A stretch of DNA of 64,000 nt. Source: Ulva prolifera. Lineage: Eukaryota > Chlorophyta > Ulvophyceae > Ulvales > Ulvaceae. The position numbers and the translations under genes were made by a program. This document shows, in pieces, positions 46,475 through 58,400 of this stretch (its first letter is position 1; the number at the start of each line of letters is the position of its first letter). The notes under the pieces are model-generated. The model did no database searches and was not told the DNA's origin. It was given only the letters and a program-made list of their open reading frames with translations. The stretch lies in the NCBI GenBank assembly GCA_023078555.1, contig CM041199.1, positions 372,001-436,000 of the forward strand. Direction: 5' to 3'.

Positions 46475-47029
46475 GTGGCCGTAGTCAGCTGGTGTGTACG
46501 TCGCGATGCCGGACAGCCTTCAGTTTCAGTTCAAGCGAGATGCCGCGATCGTGATCGACAAAGACATGCGGACGACGATTCAGATAATGGGATGCTGGAT
46601 GTGCTAGCGAGGAGTGTCTGGCGAAGGGGAGGGGGGTCGGACGGCATGACATTGGCGTCGGCCAACGACGAGGAGGCCACCTTGGACGTCGACAACGTGG
46701 AGTCCCTCAAGAGATGTATTGCTTTCTACTTCCGGAAGGGGAAGATCGCTGGCGGCATCGAGCCCCCGGTGCTGGTGCAGCCCATCAATCTCCGGAAGAA
46801 TCGAGGCTCCGCTCCAGGGGCGTCGGCACGCACAGCGGCCTCCACAGCTACCGCTGCGACGGGAGACAGCGATCATGTGTGGGAGGTACTACAGTAGGGA
46901 GTGCTGATGTGGACTGACAAGTTGTCGGCGATCCGAGGCCAGATGAGCCTAGGGACGCGGACAAGGCGTCTCCGCTCATGCAGGCGCTGCTGAAGGACAC
47001 CGGCGACCCAAAGCTGCGAATATATGAAG
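46475..47029 (+). CDS. Hypothetical coiled-coil gene, 5' exons
   Basis: The first open segment (about 46.5-46.88 kb) includes MLDVLARSVWRRGGGSDGMT, VESLKRCIAFYFRKGKI and GGIEPPVLVQPINLRKNRG. Its start is not fixed: an in-frame ATG lies at 46592, and another frame has an ATG at 46507 (MPDSLQFQFKRDAAIVIDKD). A second segment reads GDPRPDEPRDADKASPLMQA then LLKDTGDPKLRIYE and ends at a GAAG/GTAGTA donor (intron from 47030). The matching acceptor is at 53478, beyond copia element C, which would then sit in the intron. No family is recognised. The link to the later exons rests on strand, phase and spacing. Confidence 0.4.
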
Positions 47030-47212
47030 GTAGTATGCTGATGCATCAGCACGTTGGTGCGATCGCAGCGGCAGCAGCGGGGGTACGCTTGTGCTAGCCT
47101 GCTAACAACATGAATCGGTATCGCCGGGCTGACTTGCTAGGGCGGTTGCCATACGGTAGTGTGAAGATTACGGTAGATTGGGATGAATTCGTGTTGTGAT
47201 GTATGGCTGAGC

Positions 47213-47558
47213 TGTCACAATGCATGAGCCTGCGGGCAGCAGCGTGGTGACAGGTGCACCCATGCACGATCTGCGGATCACGTGCAGGGGTAAGCCGCCA
47301 GCCAGGATCGTATCGAGGTAGCGAGAGAGATCCTGCGAGGGTTTCCCGGCGTAACCCTCGAGTGTTTACAGTGTGCATATATTGCAGTGCACACTAAGAG
47401 CTGTAACCATTCTCTTTCCTGTTTCACGGTACTAGCTGTATCTTGTCTCCTTCCGCATTCCTCGGTTCTACCTCTGTGCGCAGCAGGTATGGAATGCTGG
47501 CTACCTGACCTGACCTAAGACTGCGTGTCTGACCTGACACATAGAGTGCTTTCTGACA
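47213..47558 (+). repeat. 5' LTR of copia element C (346 bp)
   Basis: TGTCACAATG...CTTTCTGACA, with a TATA-like CATATATTG between inverted-repeat arms. Confidence 0.93.
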
Positions 47559-50500
47559 TGGTATCGATGATCGTTTACGTTATGTCTTTTTATGGTCTTG
47601 TTCAGGAAGTCATCGGCCAATGTCTGTGCGCAGACTCGGCGGGGCATTCCACTGTTCTGCCGGCGCTTAGACTGCGGTCAATAAGCGCAGGTATCATTAG
47701 CTGTCTCGTGGTATATTGTTATTAGATACAATTCGAGCAGCTGTTTCAAATGATTAGCGCTGAGAAAAGCGAATGCGTTCGCTTATTTTTCCAATCCGAC
47801 GGCTTGCGAGCCAAACCTTTGCTTCGTTGCTGCGCGCGACGCACAACCGCCTGTTCTACTGCAGGATGTCTCACTCTAACCGCTCAGCTTCAAACTCTCC
47901 TCGCGAGGAGATTCGCGGCGAGGCTGATCAGCAGCCTATCGTCGACAGGGGCGCTTACCAGCAGCTCCCTGGTGGAGAGCAGCCCGAGGGCATGCTGCTC
48001 CGTGGTGGACGAGTGGTCCGGCCACGCTCTTCCGCTCAGACTGGGCACAGCAGTCAGCAGGTGCCCAATCCTTCTCATGTCGTGAATGATTCAAGTCACG
48101 CTGAGTCGTTTATCACGCTTGAAACGTTGACCGAAGCGCTGCGAGCATCTTGGGGACGTAACGAGCCTGATTTGACAAAGGGAAAACTGCCTGAGTGGAA
48201 TCATAAGACCGAAAGTTTCGTTGCGTACGAACAGAAAGTCTTTTTGTGGTTAGGGCAATACGAGCTAGACCATCTGTTGCAGCACGCACCGTCTGCGGAC
48301 GAACAGCGTGTTCATGCTAGGGCGAGGACACAGGTCCTTATGTCTTTGCCTGACGCTGATAGAACGACTGTCTATCGAATGTCGCATTTGTGCGAGGCAT
48401 GGGCCTGCCTTACTGCCAAGTATAGGCCCAGCACCGAAGCCGAGATCCACAGGTTGTGGAGCCGGTTTAATTCTTTGTCACAGAACAATAGAGATGTCGC
48501 GTCTTATTGTGGTGATGTTATGAGTGTGTACACTCAACTGGAGGCACTAGGTGCCGATGTGGGCCAGCGATGGCTCAGACTTAAACTGTTAGAGGTGGGG
48601 GAGGAGTTCAATGCCGTGCGCGGCGAAGTTCTTCACTCCTCCCCTCATGTCATAATTTCACGTTTGACCGAACACGCCGATTTGCTGAAGCAACAGCGGC
48701 AGCTGCAGGCTAGGTCTGGGGCGCCCGCGGGCAAACCAGGCCAAGGCTGGCGAAAGCAACCCCGTGGTGATGGTCCTGTGGTCGCCGCTCTTGGGGCTGG
48801 CCAGGCTCCTCGCGAGGAGACCAGAACCTGTTTCTTCTGCAAGAAGAAGGGACATTTGCGTGCGAACTACCCCCAGATGATGACGTCAAATATCAGGAAC
48901 TAGATGTTGATGGTCACCCTGTGTTTGCGTTCAAAATGGCTGTGGAAACTAAGCCCATTCTCGTCGGTGGGCCTGTGAATAGGGGGGTGGTCTGGTCTAA
49001 CCAGAGCAGTCCGACCTGCATGGTCGCGGACCAGCAACAATGGCATCATGTGGCAGTTGCGGCTGTTGATCTTGTGCGCCCCAATGCTGGGGGGGCCGAG
49101 GTCCCGCATGATGCGTATTTGCTGAACCCCGCTTTTATCGCGCATTTGTCTTTTCACCAGTCTAACTGGGTGCTCAAGCGTATGCAGTCGAACGCTGAGT
49201 TCTATGGTAGTTTGAATTTGAGTGTCGATTCCGAACCTTTCGGAAATAGATGTCATGGCTGCAGAATTGGCAAAGTACCTGCGGGTAGATTCTCTGCCAA
49301 TGATCGTGAGCTCATGGGCCAGGCGAAATACCCTGGCGAGCAACTGCATGCCGATCTAGCTGGTCCTGTCACTCCAGTAGGAATTGGAGGTGTGAAATAT
49401 GTCTTGTTTGTGATGTGTGCTTTTACTCGTTATACTTTCGTGGTCGGTCTGCGCAAAAAGAGTGAGGCTGCGGCCATGATCTCTTATATCATAGAGCGCA
49501 TTAGGGTAAATGTGGTGAAGCCAGGTGAACCGGGTGTGCGCATCCTTCACACTGACAAAGGGGGGGAGTTTATGGTCGAGGCCTTAAAGCTCTACCTCCA
49601 ACGTCGCGGCATCACTCACCGCACTACCCCCACAGCTGATCATCGCTGTAATGGCATGATCGAGCGGAGGATAGGAGTCGCCTTTGAGGCACTCCGTGCT
49701 GTGCTGCTTGCGAGTGGCCTCCCTCTGTTCCTGTGGATTGAATGCCTTGCCAGTGTTGTCCATGGTCACAATCTGACGCCGTCCTCGGCGCTGTACCATG
49801 ACAAGCTGGCACGTATCCTGAAATCCCAGAAAGCTCAGATGGCCATAAACGCTGCGGCGGATGTGGCTGAGGCTGAAAAGGGTCAGGGAAAGCGCATGAA
49901 AAAGGCCGAGCGCGACAAGTTGAAAGAGGAGGAGCAACGCAAGTATAAATTGCTTGCAAGTACTGAGTTAGATGAGTTTCTAGTGCGGTCGTGTGATAAG
50001 GATATAATTCCTTATATGTCTTTTTTCAGGGACACCTCCGTTGAGGTGTTCCAGGATTTGCTGCAGCAGCAGCGTCCATGGGGGGTTGAGGTGTATGCAT
50101 ATCCCAGGGATGACAAGCTGCGGAAGTTGTCCCCTAGGGGTGTGTTGGCACATTGGGTCGGGGCTGGGCTGGGCCCCAGCATGCAGCGTGTGTACGCCCA
50201 GGATGTTCCTGGGGGTAGGGTGTTTGTTGTGCGCCAGGTCATGTGCACTGCGGATCAGATGATCCGCCACGTACGAAAGTACGATGCGTCCGCCGTTGTG
50301 GACAAAAGAGAGCCTGCGGAGTTTGCGAACTCCTATAAGGTTGTCTTTGAGGGGGATAACGAGGGTGAACGTGTGACAGACAGCGATGTTCCTGATTTCC
50401 TGTCTGATCACACATATGATGGGGGAGTGCTGCGCCGTCTGCGTGACCAGCTCCACACCCCCCCTGGGCACGGTAGGGTTCCTGTCATGGACATGACGTT

Positions 50501-53003
50501 CCGGCAAGACAACCCGGAGCCAAACCCCACGGCATATTCACCTCGGCTTGGGTATGGCGACTCTGCGGAGGTAATTCGGCGTGACCCTGCTCGGGACACA
50601 CCGGAAATGGCCAATGCAGCTCTGCATCGCACGCGCGATGTCCAGGGCTGCAGCCCATCCTGACGTCATCCCCCCTCCCCGTGTGCGTGGTGAACTGCGT
50701 CATTTAGAAGCTGGTCCCTCGCGCACAACTCGTTATGTGCCCACACGTGATGCTGCGTTGCACGACCCTGGTGTAGAAGTTGCGTTTCCCGTTCATGTGT
50801 CAGCGAGTGAATCGGACGACGACATGGACAGTGATGGTCCTGGCGTCTATGACGACGATGACGAACAGCGCATGGACTACACCGTCTCAGATGATGAAAG
50901 AGCTGCGGCTCATCAGAATCTGGAGGCTCAGCGGGTCCGCTCAGGGAGTAATTCGGCTGCGGCCTCAGCATCTGGCGCGGGGGCAGTTGCTCCGCCCTTG
51001 CGAGGAGCAGAGGCGCCGAGGCCCTTCTGGGAGGATGAGCCAGATGAGGTGGAGACCGGGTCGGAATTAGGGGGAGAGGGCCCGGACCCCTCAGCCGCTG
51101 CCGGGGTTGATTTGCCTGACGAGGTGAGGGCCATTCCAGCCGCCTTGCCCCGCATAAAAATCAATCCTCTTGTACGCAGACGCCTTGTTCCATTGGCTGC
51201 GGATGTAGCAGCTGTGCATATGAATGAGCCTGCGGGCTCTAATGCTAGTAGTGAAACAGTTGTTGCTGCTATTGAAGTTTCGGCTTGTAGCCAGGACACA
51301 TCAGCCGCGGCTGACTGTGGAGTGTCCTGTGCAGGCCTGAAGCCTCAGCATGTGGAGTCTGGTGAGCAGCAGAGTGTTCAGCGTCGTGGGTCGCGCCGAG
51401 CAGCTGCCGCCAGGAAGCAGAAGGCCTCCTCCGACCCTGATATGCCTTCTATGAAGGAAGGACTTGCGGGTCCGGACAGGGATGCATGGCTGCGTGCCAT
51501 GCAGGAGGAGGTAGATGCACTGGGTGAGCACGGAACCTTCGGGTTGTGCTATCTACCTGCGGGCAAACGGGCTATCTCGGGCAAATGGGTGCTCAAGATC
51601 AAGCGTGGGCCTGCGGGGGAGATTCAGCGCTACAAGGCACGCTATGTAGCGCGGGGTTTTTCTCAGGTAGAGGGCGTAGACTTTTTTGAGACTTGGTCAC
51701 CTGTTGGGAGCTATGCGACACTTCGTGTGTTGCTGTCAGTTGCTGCTCAGGCAGATTTAGAAATTAGACACATAGATATACAGTGTGCTTTTCTGAATGG
51801 TGAGCTGGAGGAGGAAGTGTTCGTTGAACAGCCCCCGTACTTCACTGACGGGACAGCACGTGTATGGAGATTGCATAAAACCCTGTATGGCCTGAAGCAA
51901 GCTGCTCGCGAGTGGCATAAAGCTTTAATAAAGGTCTTAGCAGAAATGGGATTTGTGTGCGCACAAAGTGATCCCGGACTGTATGTTAGAACATCTGGTC
52001 TTTGTTTTATTTTCCTGTGGGTCGACGACTTGTTCATATTTAGCGGCACTGCGGGGCTGCAAGAACTTGTCGACATAATTCTCACAAAATTTGAAGGCAG
52101 AGACCTGGGTGAACTAGCATGGGCACTTGGCACTGAGATCATGCGTGATCGTAAGGCCAAGACAATCACCATGACACAGCGAAACAAAATCCATAGCCTG
52201 CTTGAAAAGTATAGTATGTCTGATTGTCGAAAGTCTCCCACTCCGTTAGTGCCGCGGCAACAACTGAGGAGTGTGAAAGAGCACCCGGAACTGGAGAAAG
52301 CCAGTGCAGCTGAGCATTCCAGGTTCATGAGTGCTGTAGGAAGCATCCAGTACATTGCAGGAGTGACACGACCTGACCTCAGCTACGTGGCACATGCCCC
52401 GGCCCGGCACATGTCCAGTAGTCTGAAGGAACATTGGTTGGCTGTGCAACACGTTCTGAGATACCTGCAGTCCACAAAGAATTTAGGAATACAATTTGTA
52501 GGCTCTGTGGGGCATGGGTGCCTGTTAGAGGCTTTTTCTGATGCAGATTTTGCGAACTCTGCTGATTTGAAGAGTGTATCTGGTATGGTTCTTCGAGTGT
52601 ATGGGAACTGTGTTCTCTGGCGCTCGAAGAAACAGAGTATAGTGGCTGGGGATACAACAGAGGCTGAGCTCATTGCGATGAGTGCAACAGCCAACGAGCT
52701 GATGTGGGTGAAGCAGTTGCTTCTCGACCTAAAGCTCGTCCCGTATAAGCCAACTCTGTGGGGTGATAATAAAAGTGCCAATATCTTGGCAGTAAATGCT
52801 GTGTCCTCTGACAGATCCAAGCACATTCGTGTGCGGCACTTGCGAGTGCGGGAATATGTCCAGATGGATGAACTTAAGGTAGCATGGGTGGGCACTGTTG
52901 ATCAGTTAGCGGATGTGTTTACTAAAGTGCTGCCCGGACCTGCTTTGTTAGAAGTTCGCAATAAACTCCAGCTAGTGGAGACTTAGCAGGGTTTATGGGG
53001 GAG

Positions 53004-53350
53004 TGTCACAATGCATGAGCCTGCGGGCAGCAGCGTGGTGACAGGTGCACCCATGCACGATCTGCGGATCACGTGCCAGGGGTAAGCCGCCAGCCAGGAT
53101 CGTATCGAGGTAGCGAGAGAGATCCTGCGAGGGTTTCCCGGCGTAACCCTCGAGTGTTTACAGTGTGCATATATTGCAGTGCACACTAAGAGCTGTAACC
53201 ATTCTCTTTCCTGTTTCACGGTACTAGCTGTATCTTGTCTCCTTCCGCATTCCTCGGTTCTACCTCTGTGCGCAGCAGGTATGGAATGCTGGCTACCTGA
53301 CCTGACCTAAGACTGCGTGTCTGACCTGACAGATAGAGTGCTTTCTGACA
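53004..53350 (+). repeat. 3' LTR of copia element C (347 bp)
   Basis: Differs from the 5' LTR by one inserted base and one substitution. Confidence 0.93.
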
Positions 53351-53478
53351 TGATCATGTAGTGTGATTGACCCAGTTGTTGTTTTCGTGCTGGAAGTGGT
53401 CGCCGCGGACCATGCACCGCGGGAGGCAATGTCCACCACAGTACATCGATGATGACCAGATTTGATTGACTTATGCAG

Positions 53479-55102
53479 CCGGGCAAAGAGGGGACGGCGT
53501 ACACGGCTGCGAGGAACATAGCAGAAGCGTTTTGGGGCCAGACAAAAATGATGAGGGACCTGAAGTACAAGTGCGTTCCCTCTTGAGCATGCGACATCAC
53601 GACTTTGACAAGATGCTTATGTTCGGCCATAATCAGTGGTCCTCCTGTGTTCGTGTAAGCACGCACGCCAAGTCCTGACCAAGCCGACTCCTGCTTCGGT
53701 TTCCCTCGACGAGCTTTTGATCACAACAAAAAGATGCGGCAGAGCGAGCGAGCCCGCAAGGACCCGAGAGTGACCGCGGCAGTGAAGGACGTAGAGGAAG
53801 AACAGGCGCGTGCTTCCTTCTCCCGGATCGTGACATACATGCATGACTGCTCGGATGGTTGGTGGCCCACCAACCATTCGGGGCGCATGGATAGTGACAT
53901 GCATGCCTGCCCGAATGGTTGGTGGCCCACCAACCATTCCGGGGCACGTGGATAATGACATGCATGACGGTCCGAATGGTTGGTGGCCCACCAACCATTC
54001 TCTTGCGCCGCGCCTAACTGACCGCTGCAGACCCATCTGATGTGGACGTTGTGCTACTGCACAACGAACACATTAGGCAACAGCATACTAGTGCGCGTGA
54101 CAAGCGCAAGCCACTGACACATCACCTATCCATGCAGCTGTCCAGAATCGGAACCAGGACTGTGTTGTAATGGCCAAATCTGTCTGCTCAGAAGCACACA
54201 TATTCCAGATATGCAGGCACCAATTATGGGTACATGTGTATGTATCTCAGGCTAGTGCCTTGCAAAACTTGAGCCAGGCGAAAGTATACTAAAGAATACC
54301 TCAGAATGCCAGCATGTACCACGTCGCAGCTGTGCACATGAGCTGCATGCATACAGCTACATGTGCATAATTCCACATGCCCAAAAGTGCCACTAGCATT
54401 CCTCAACATGTATAATCTCACATACCAATCCCATGTATCATGCCACCTTTTGCCACAGCCTTTTGGCAGTGCGAAGTGCCAGCTCAGTGCATGACACGTC
54501 ATGCATGCGGCGCATGCATACTGCTGGTCTGCGCTTGCACACGCCAAGGGTGCAGCGTCAAAGACCATGCCAGCCAACCTACGTCTGCGTATCCATGCAG
54601 CACGATGTTGCTGCATTGGATTGACGGAGGATGATACATGCCAAATCCCAATGCCCGCAGCAGATCGCCAGATCTCGCGGGATGCTGCACCCTGATCCGT
54701 ACAGAGATCAACGAGCAGCGCGATTCCACAGTTCCACAGAGCTATCAGTAGCGAGGACAGCACAAAGCAGGGATGGGCCTGGGCACATATATTCCAAGTG
54801 TTTTGCTGTGATCGACACAATTACCTTTGGTCGATTGGGGCGCTCCTGTTCCAGTCATTCCACTGTGTGCAACATTGTTACCCGAGTCCTTCTCTCCTGT
54901 CGTTTCTGTACGCTCGCTAGGGTGCCCAGCTCCCTGCGCTACCCGACAATTCAACAGACTGCTTACGGCGATGGCACGATGAAGTCGGCCGCGCAGTGGG
55001 CACGAGAAGAAGGAGTGTACGTGGCTGACCACGAGTACTTTAGGGATTCCATCCAAGGCAAGCTAAAAAGGGAACAGACAGCGGAATCTTCGTTGCGTCC
55101 CA
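53479..55102 (+). CDS. Hypothetical coiled-coil gene, middle exons
   Basis: An exon at 53479-53654 has a clean acceptor (ACTTATGCAG) and donor (CGT/GTAAGC). It continues the phase of the exon ending at 47029 and includes VQVRSLLSMRHHDFDKMLMF. A charged segment follows (about 53734-53830: MRQSERARKDPRV, VEEEQARASFSRI). An exon starting at 54031 after CCGCTGCAG reads DVDVVLLHNEHIRQQHTSAR. It then runs straight across repeat X copy 2 (54163-54954) into AYGDGTMKSAAQWAREEGVY and KREQTAESSLRP, up to copia element D. The frame is continuous only when the repeat is left out, which argues that the repeat landed in an exon. The function is unknown. Confidence 0.45.
53837..54000. repeat. Three-copy hairpin minisatellite (about 60-bp unit)
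   Basis: Three tandem units 60-61 bp apart. Each contains ATGGTTGGTGGCCCACCAAC, the start of a perfect palindrome centred on one base. The palindrome is 23 bp at 53855-53877 and 27 bp at 53913-53939 and 53974-54000. Between them lies a variable GGATARTGACATGCATG linker. Confidence 0.92.
54163..54954 (-). repeat. Interspersed repeat X, copy 2 (792 bp)
   Basis: Reverse-complement match over its whole length to 10265-11052. Ends TGTTGTAATGGCC and CGACAATTCAA. The flanks AGGACTG and CAGACTG agree at 5 of 7 positions, consistent with a decayed 7-bp target duplication. Confidence 0.75.
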
Positions 55103-55453
55103 TGTCACAATGCATGAGCCTGCGGGCAGCAGTGTGGTGACAGGTGCACCCATGCACGGACGATCCGCGGATCCAGTGTAGGGGTGAGCCGCCAACCGGG
55201 ATTGTCTCGATGTAGCGAGAGAGATCCCGCGAGGGTTTACCGCCGTAACCTTGAGTGTTCAGTGTGCATATAGGCATGTGCACACTGAGATCTGTAACCA
55301 TTCCTATCACTGTTTCACGGTACTAGCAGTACTCTGTCTCTCCCTCAGCATCTCTCCGGTTCTACCTCTGTGCGCAGCAGGTATGAGATGCTGGCCTTCT
55401 GACCTGACCTAAGACTGCGCGTCTGACCTGTAGATGCGAACACATTTCTGTCA
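55103..55453 (+). repeat. 5' LTR of copia element D (351 bp)
   Basis: TGTCACAATG...TTTCTGTCA, directly followed by the primer-site-like TGGTATCGG. Confidence 0.95.
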
Positions 55454-55465
55454 TGGTATCGGTGA
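55454..55465 (+). other. Primer-binding site of copia element D
   Basis: TGGTATCGGTGA. The first seven bases match plant-type initiator tRNA-Met primer sites. The same site follows the LTRs of C (47559) and E. Confidence 0.65.
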
Positions 55466-58400
55466 TTCGTTAGCGTTATGTCTGCTTATGGTCTTGTTCA
55501 GGAAGCCGTTGGCCAAAGTCTGTGCGCAGACACGGCAGGCATTCCATTGTTCTGCCGGCGCTCAGACCGCGGTCACAAGCGCAGGCATCATTAAGCTGTC
55601 TCGTAGCACATTGTTATTCGATACAATTCGAGCAGTTTGCTTATAATGATCAGCGCTGGGAAAAGCGAATGCGTTCGCTTATTTTCTCAACCTGTCGGCT
55701 TGCGAGCCATTCCATCGGTTAGTTGCTGCGCGCGACAAACAACCGTCTGTCCTAATGCAGGATGTCTCTCTCTAACGCCAACTCTAACGCCAACTCTCCT
55801 CGCGAGGAAAGGCGTGACGATGCTGACCAGCAGCCTCTCGTCGCCAGGGTCGCTGACCAGCAGCTCCCTGACGGAGAACAGCCCGCGGGTATGTTGCTCC
55901 GGGGCGGACGAAGTGTCCGGCCACGACCCTCTTCCCATACTGGGCAGAGCAGCCAGCAGGTGCCTTTTTCCTCTCATGTTGTGAACGATCCTGGTCACAC
56001 TGAGTCTTTCATATCACTCGAAACGTTGACCGAGGCGCTGCGTGCATCTCGGGGACGCAGCGAACCTGATTTGACTAAAGGAAAACTCCCTGAATGGAAT
56101 TTTAAGACTGAAAGTTTCGTTGCGTACGAACAGAAAGTCTTTTTGTGGTTAGGCCAATTTGAGTTAGACCATTTGTTGCAGCACGCACCGTCTGCGGACG
56201 AACAGCGTGTCCATGCTAGGGCGAGGACACAGGTCCTAATGTCTTTGCCTGACGCGGATAGGACGACTGTCTATCGCATGTCACACCTATGTGAAGCATG
56301 GTCTTACTTGACTGCTAAGTACAGACCTAGCACCGAAGCCGAAATCCACAGACTGTGGAGTCGGTTTAATTCTTTATCACAGCACAACAAAGATGTCGCG
56401 ACATATTGTGGTGAGGTGATGAGTGTATATACTCAATTGGAGGCACTAGGTGCCGATGTGGGCCAGCGATGGCTTCGTTTGAAACTTTTAGAAGTGGGGG
56501 AGGAGTTCAATGCCGTGCGCGGCGAAGTACAACACTCCTCCCCCCATGTAATCATATCACGTTTAACTGAGCACGCTGACTTGCTCAAACAACAGCGGCA
56601 GCTGCAGGCTAGGTCTGGGGCGCCCGCGGGCAAACCAGGCTGGCGCAAGCAGGCCCGTGGTGATGGTCCTGTGGTCGCCGCTCTCGCGGCTGGCCAGGCT
56701 CCTCGCGAGGAGACCAGGACCTGTTTCTTCTGCAAGAAGAAGGGACATTTGCGTGCGAACTGCCCCCAACGCAAACAGGCTGCGGCCAAGGATGTTTGCA
56801 CTGTAGAGATGCCTGACAAGTATCCGCAACCAGACGCGTCTCTGCCATGGAACATCATTGTTGATAGTGGGTCGGACATGCATATCGTAGGCAATCGTGA
56901 AATGTTCACTGAGTACGGCCCGTGTCAGAAAGTTGCCAATCTCGCGGGAGCAGGGCAGCTTTCTATCATGGGCAGGGGAACCATTCAGGTGAACCTGGGT
57001 ACTTACGTAGATAAGTGTGGGAACAAGCATCCGTTAGATGTTGAAATCCCTGGTGTTTACTATGCGCCTGAATGTCCGTACAACCTGCTCAGTACAATGG
57101 GTCTTAGACACGAGCAGATGTTCCTAGACACGCGTAGAAATGTGTTGTATGTCCCAGGTTTGGGTGATATGGCTACCGACGTAGAGGATGACGTCAAGTA
57201 CCAGGAACTTGATGTGGATGGTCACCCTGTTGTTGCGTTCAAAATGGCAGTAGAGACCAAACCCATTCTCGTCGGTGCGCCTGTCAATAGGGGGGTAGTC
57301 TGGTCTAACCAGAGCAGTCCGACCTCAGTTGTTGAGGATCAACAGCAGTGGCATCATGTGGCGGTCGCGGCCATTGACCTGCAGCGACCCAATGCTGGGG
57401 GAGCTGAGGTCCCACATGATGCATACTTGCTAGAACCTCCTTTTCTTGCGCATTTGTCTTTTCACCAGTCAACGTGGGTCCTGAAGCGTATGCAAGCCAA
57501 CGCTGAGTTTTATGGTGATTTGAATTTGAAAGTTGATTCCGAGCCGATGGGGAATCGTTGTCATTGCTGCAGAATTGGCAAAGTGCTTGTGGGCAATTTT
57601 CCGCCAATGATCGTGAGCTCATGGGCCAGGCCAAGTTCCCTGGTGAGCAACTGCATGCCGACCTAGCTGGTCCTGTCTCTCCGGTAGGAATTGGTGGTGT
57701 GAAATATGTTTTGTTTGTGATGTGTGCCTTTACCCGGTATACTTTCGTGGTCGGTCTGCGCAAAAAGAGTGAGGCTGCGGCCATGATCTCTTATATTATT
57801 GAGCGCATTCGGGTGAATGTGGTGAAGCCAGGTGAACCGGGTGTGCGCATCCTACACACCGACAAAGGGGGAGAGTTCATGGTCGAGGCCTTAAAACTCT
57901 ACCTCCAGCGTCGTGGCATCACTCACCGCTTGACCCCCACAGCCGCTCATCGCTGTAATGGTATGATCGAGCGGAGGATCGGAGTTGCCTTTGAGTCACT
58001 CCGTGCTGTGCTGCTCGCGAGCGGCCTGCCTCTGTTCCTGTGGATCGAATGCCTCGCCAGTGTTGTCCATGGTCACAATCTCACGCCTTCCTCGGCGCTG
58101 TACCATGACAAGTTGGCGAGCATCCTCAAGTCCCAGAAAGGTCAGCATGCTGTCAACGCATCTGCGGATGTTGACGAAGCTGAACGGAGCTTGGGGAAGG
58201 GCAAGCGCATGAAAAAGGCCGAGCGCGATAAGTTGAGGGAGGAGGAAAAACGCAAGTACAAGTTGCTTGCGACGACAGAATTAGATGAGTTTTTAGTGCG
58301 GTCTTGTGATAAGGACATCATTCCTTATATGTCTTTTTTCAGAGACACCTCCGTTGAGGTGTTCCAAGATCTGCTGCGGCAGCAGCGTCCGTGGGGGGTT

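Larger units (their letters stand above)
47213..53350 (+). mobile_element. Ty1/copia element C (family 1), both LTRs present, young
   Basis: Structure: 5' LTR 47213-47558, primer-site-like TGGTATCGATGA, leader, gag from about 47.87 kb with the zinc knuckle start, integrase (about 49.3-49.7 kb), reverse transcriptase (about 51.5-52.1 kb, FLWVDDLFIF), RNase H (about 52.5-52.9 kb), purine tract, 3' LTR 53004-53350. The two LTRs differ at only about two positions in 347, so insertion was recent. Flanking 5-mers are TGAGC and TGATC, one mismatch. The coding region is broken, with about three breaks. Probably inserted in an intron of the coiled-coil gene. Confidence 0.93.

Noticed and set aside
53855-54000. 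CRISPR-like array of three palindromic repeats
   Set aside because: The repeats plus linkers form a simple minisatellite of 60-bp units in a eukaryotic gene context. Linkers are related to one another and no cas genes exist.
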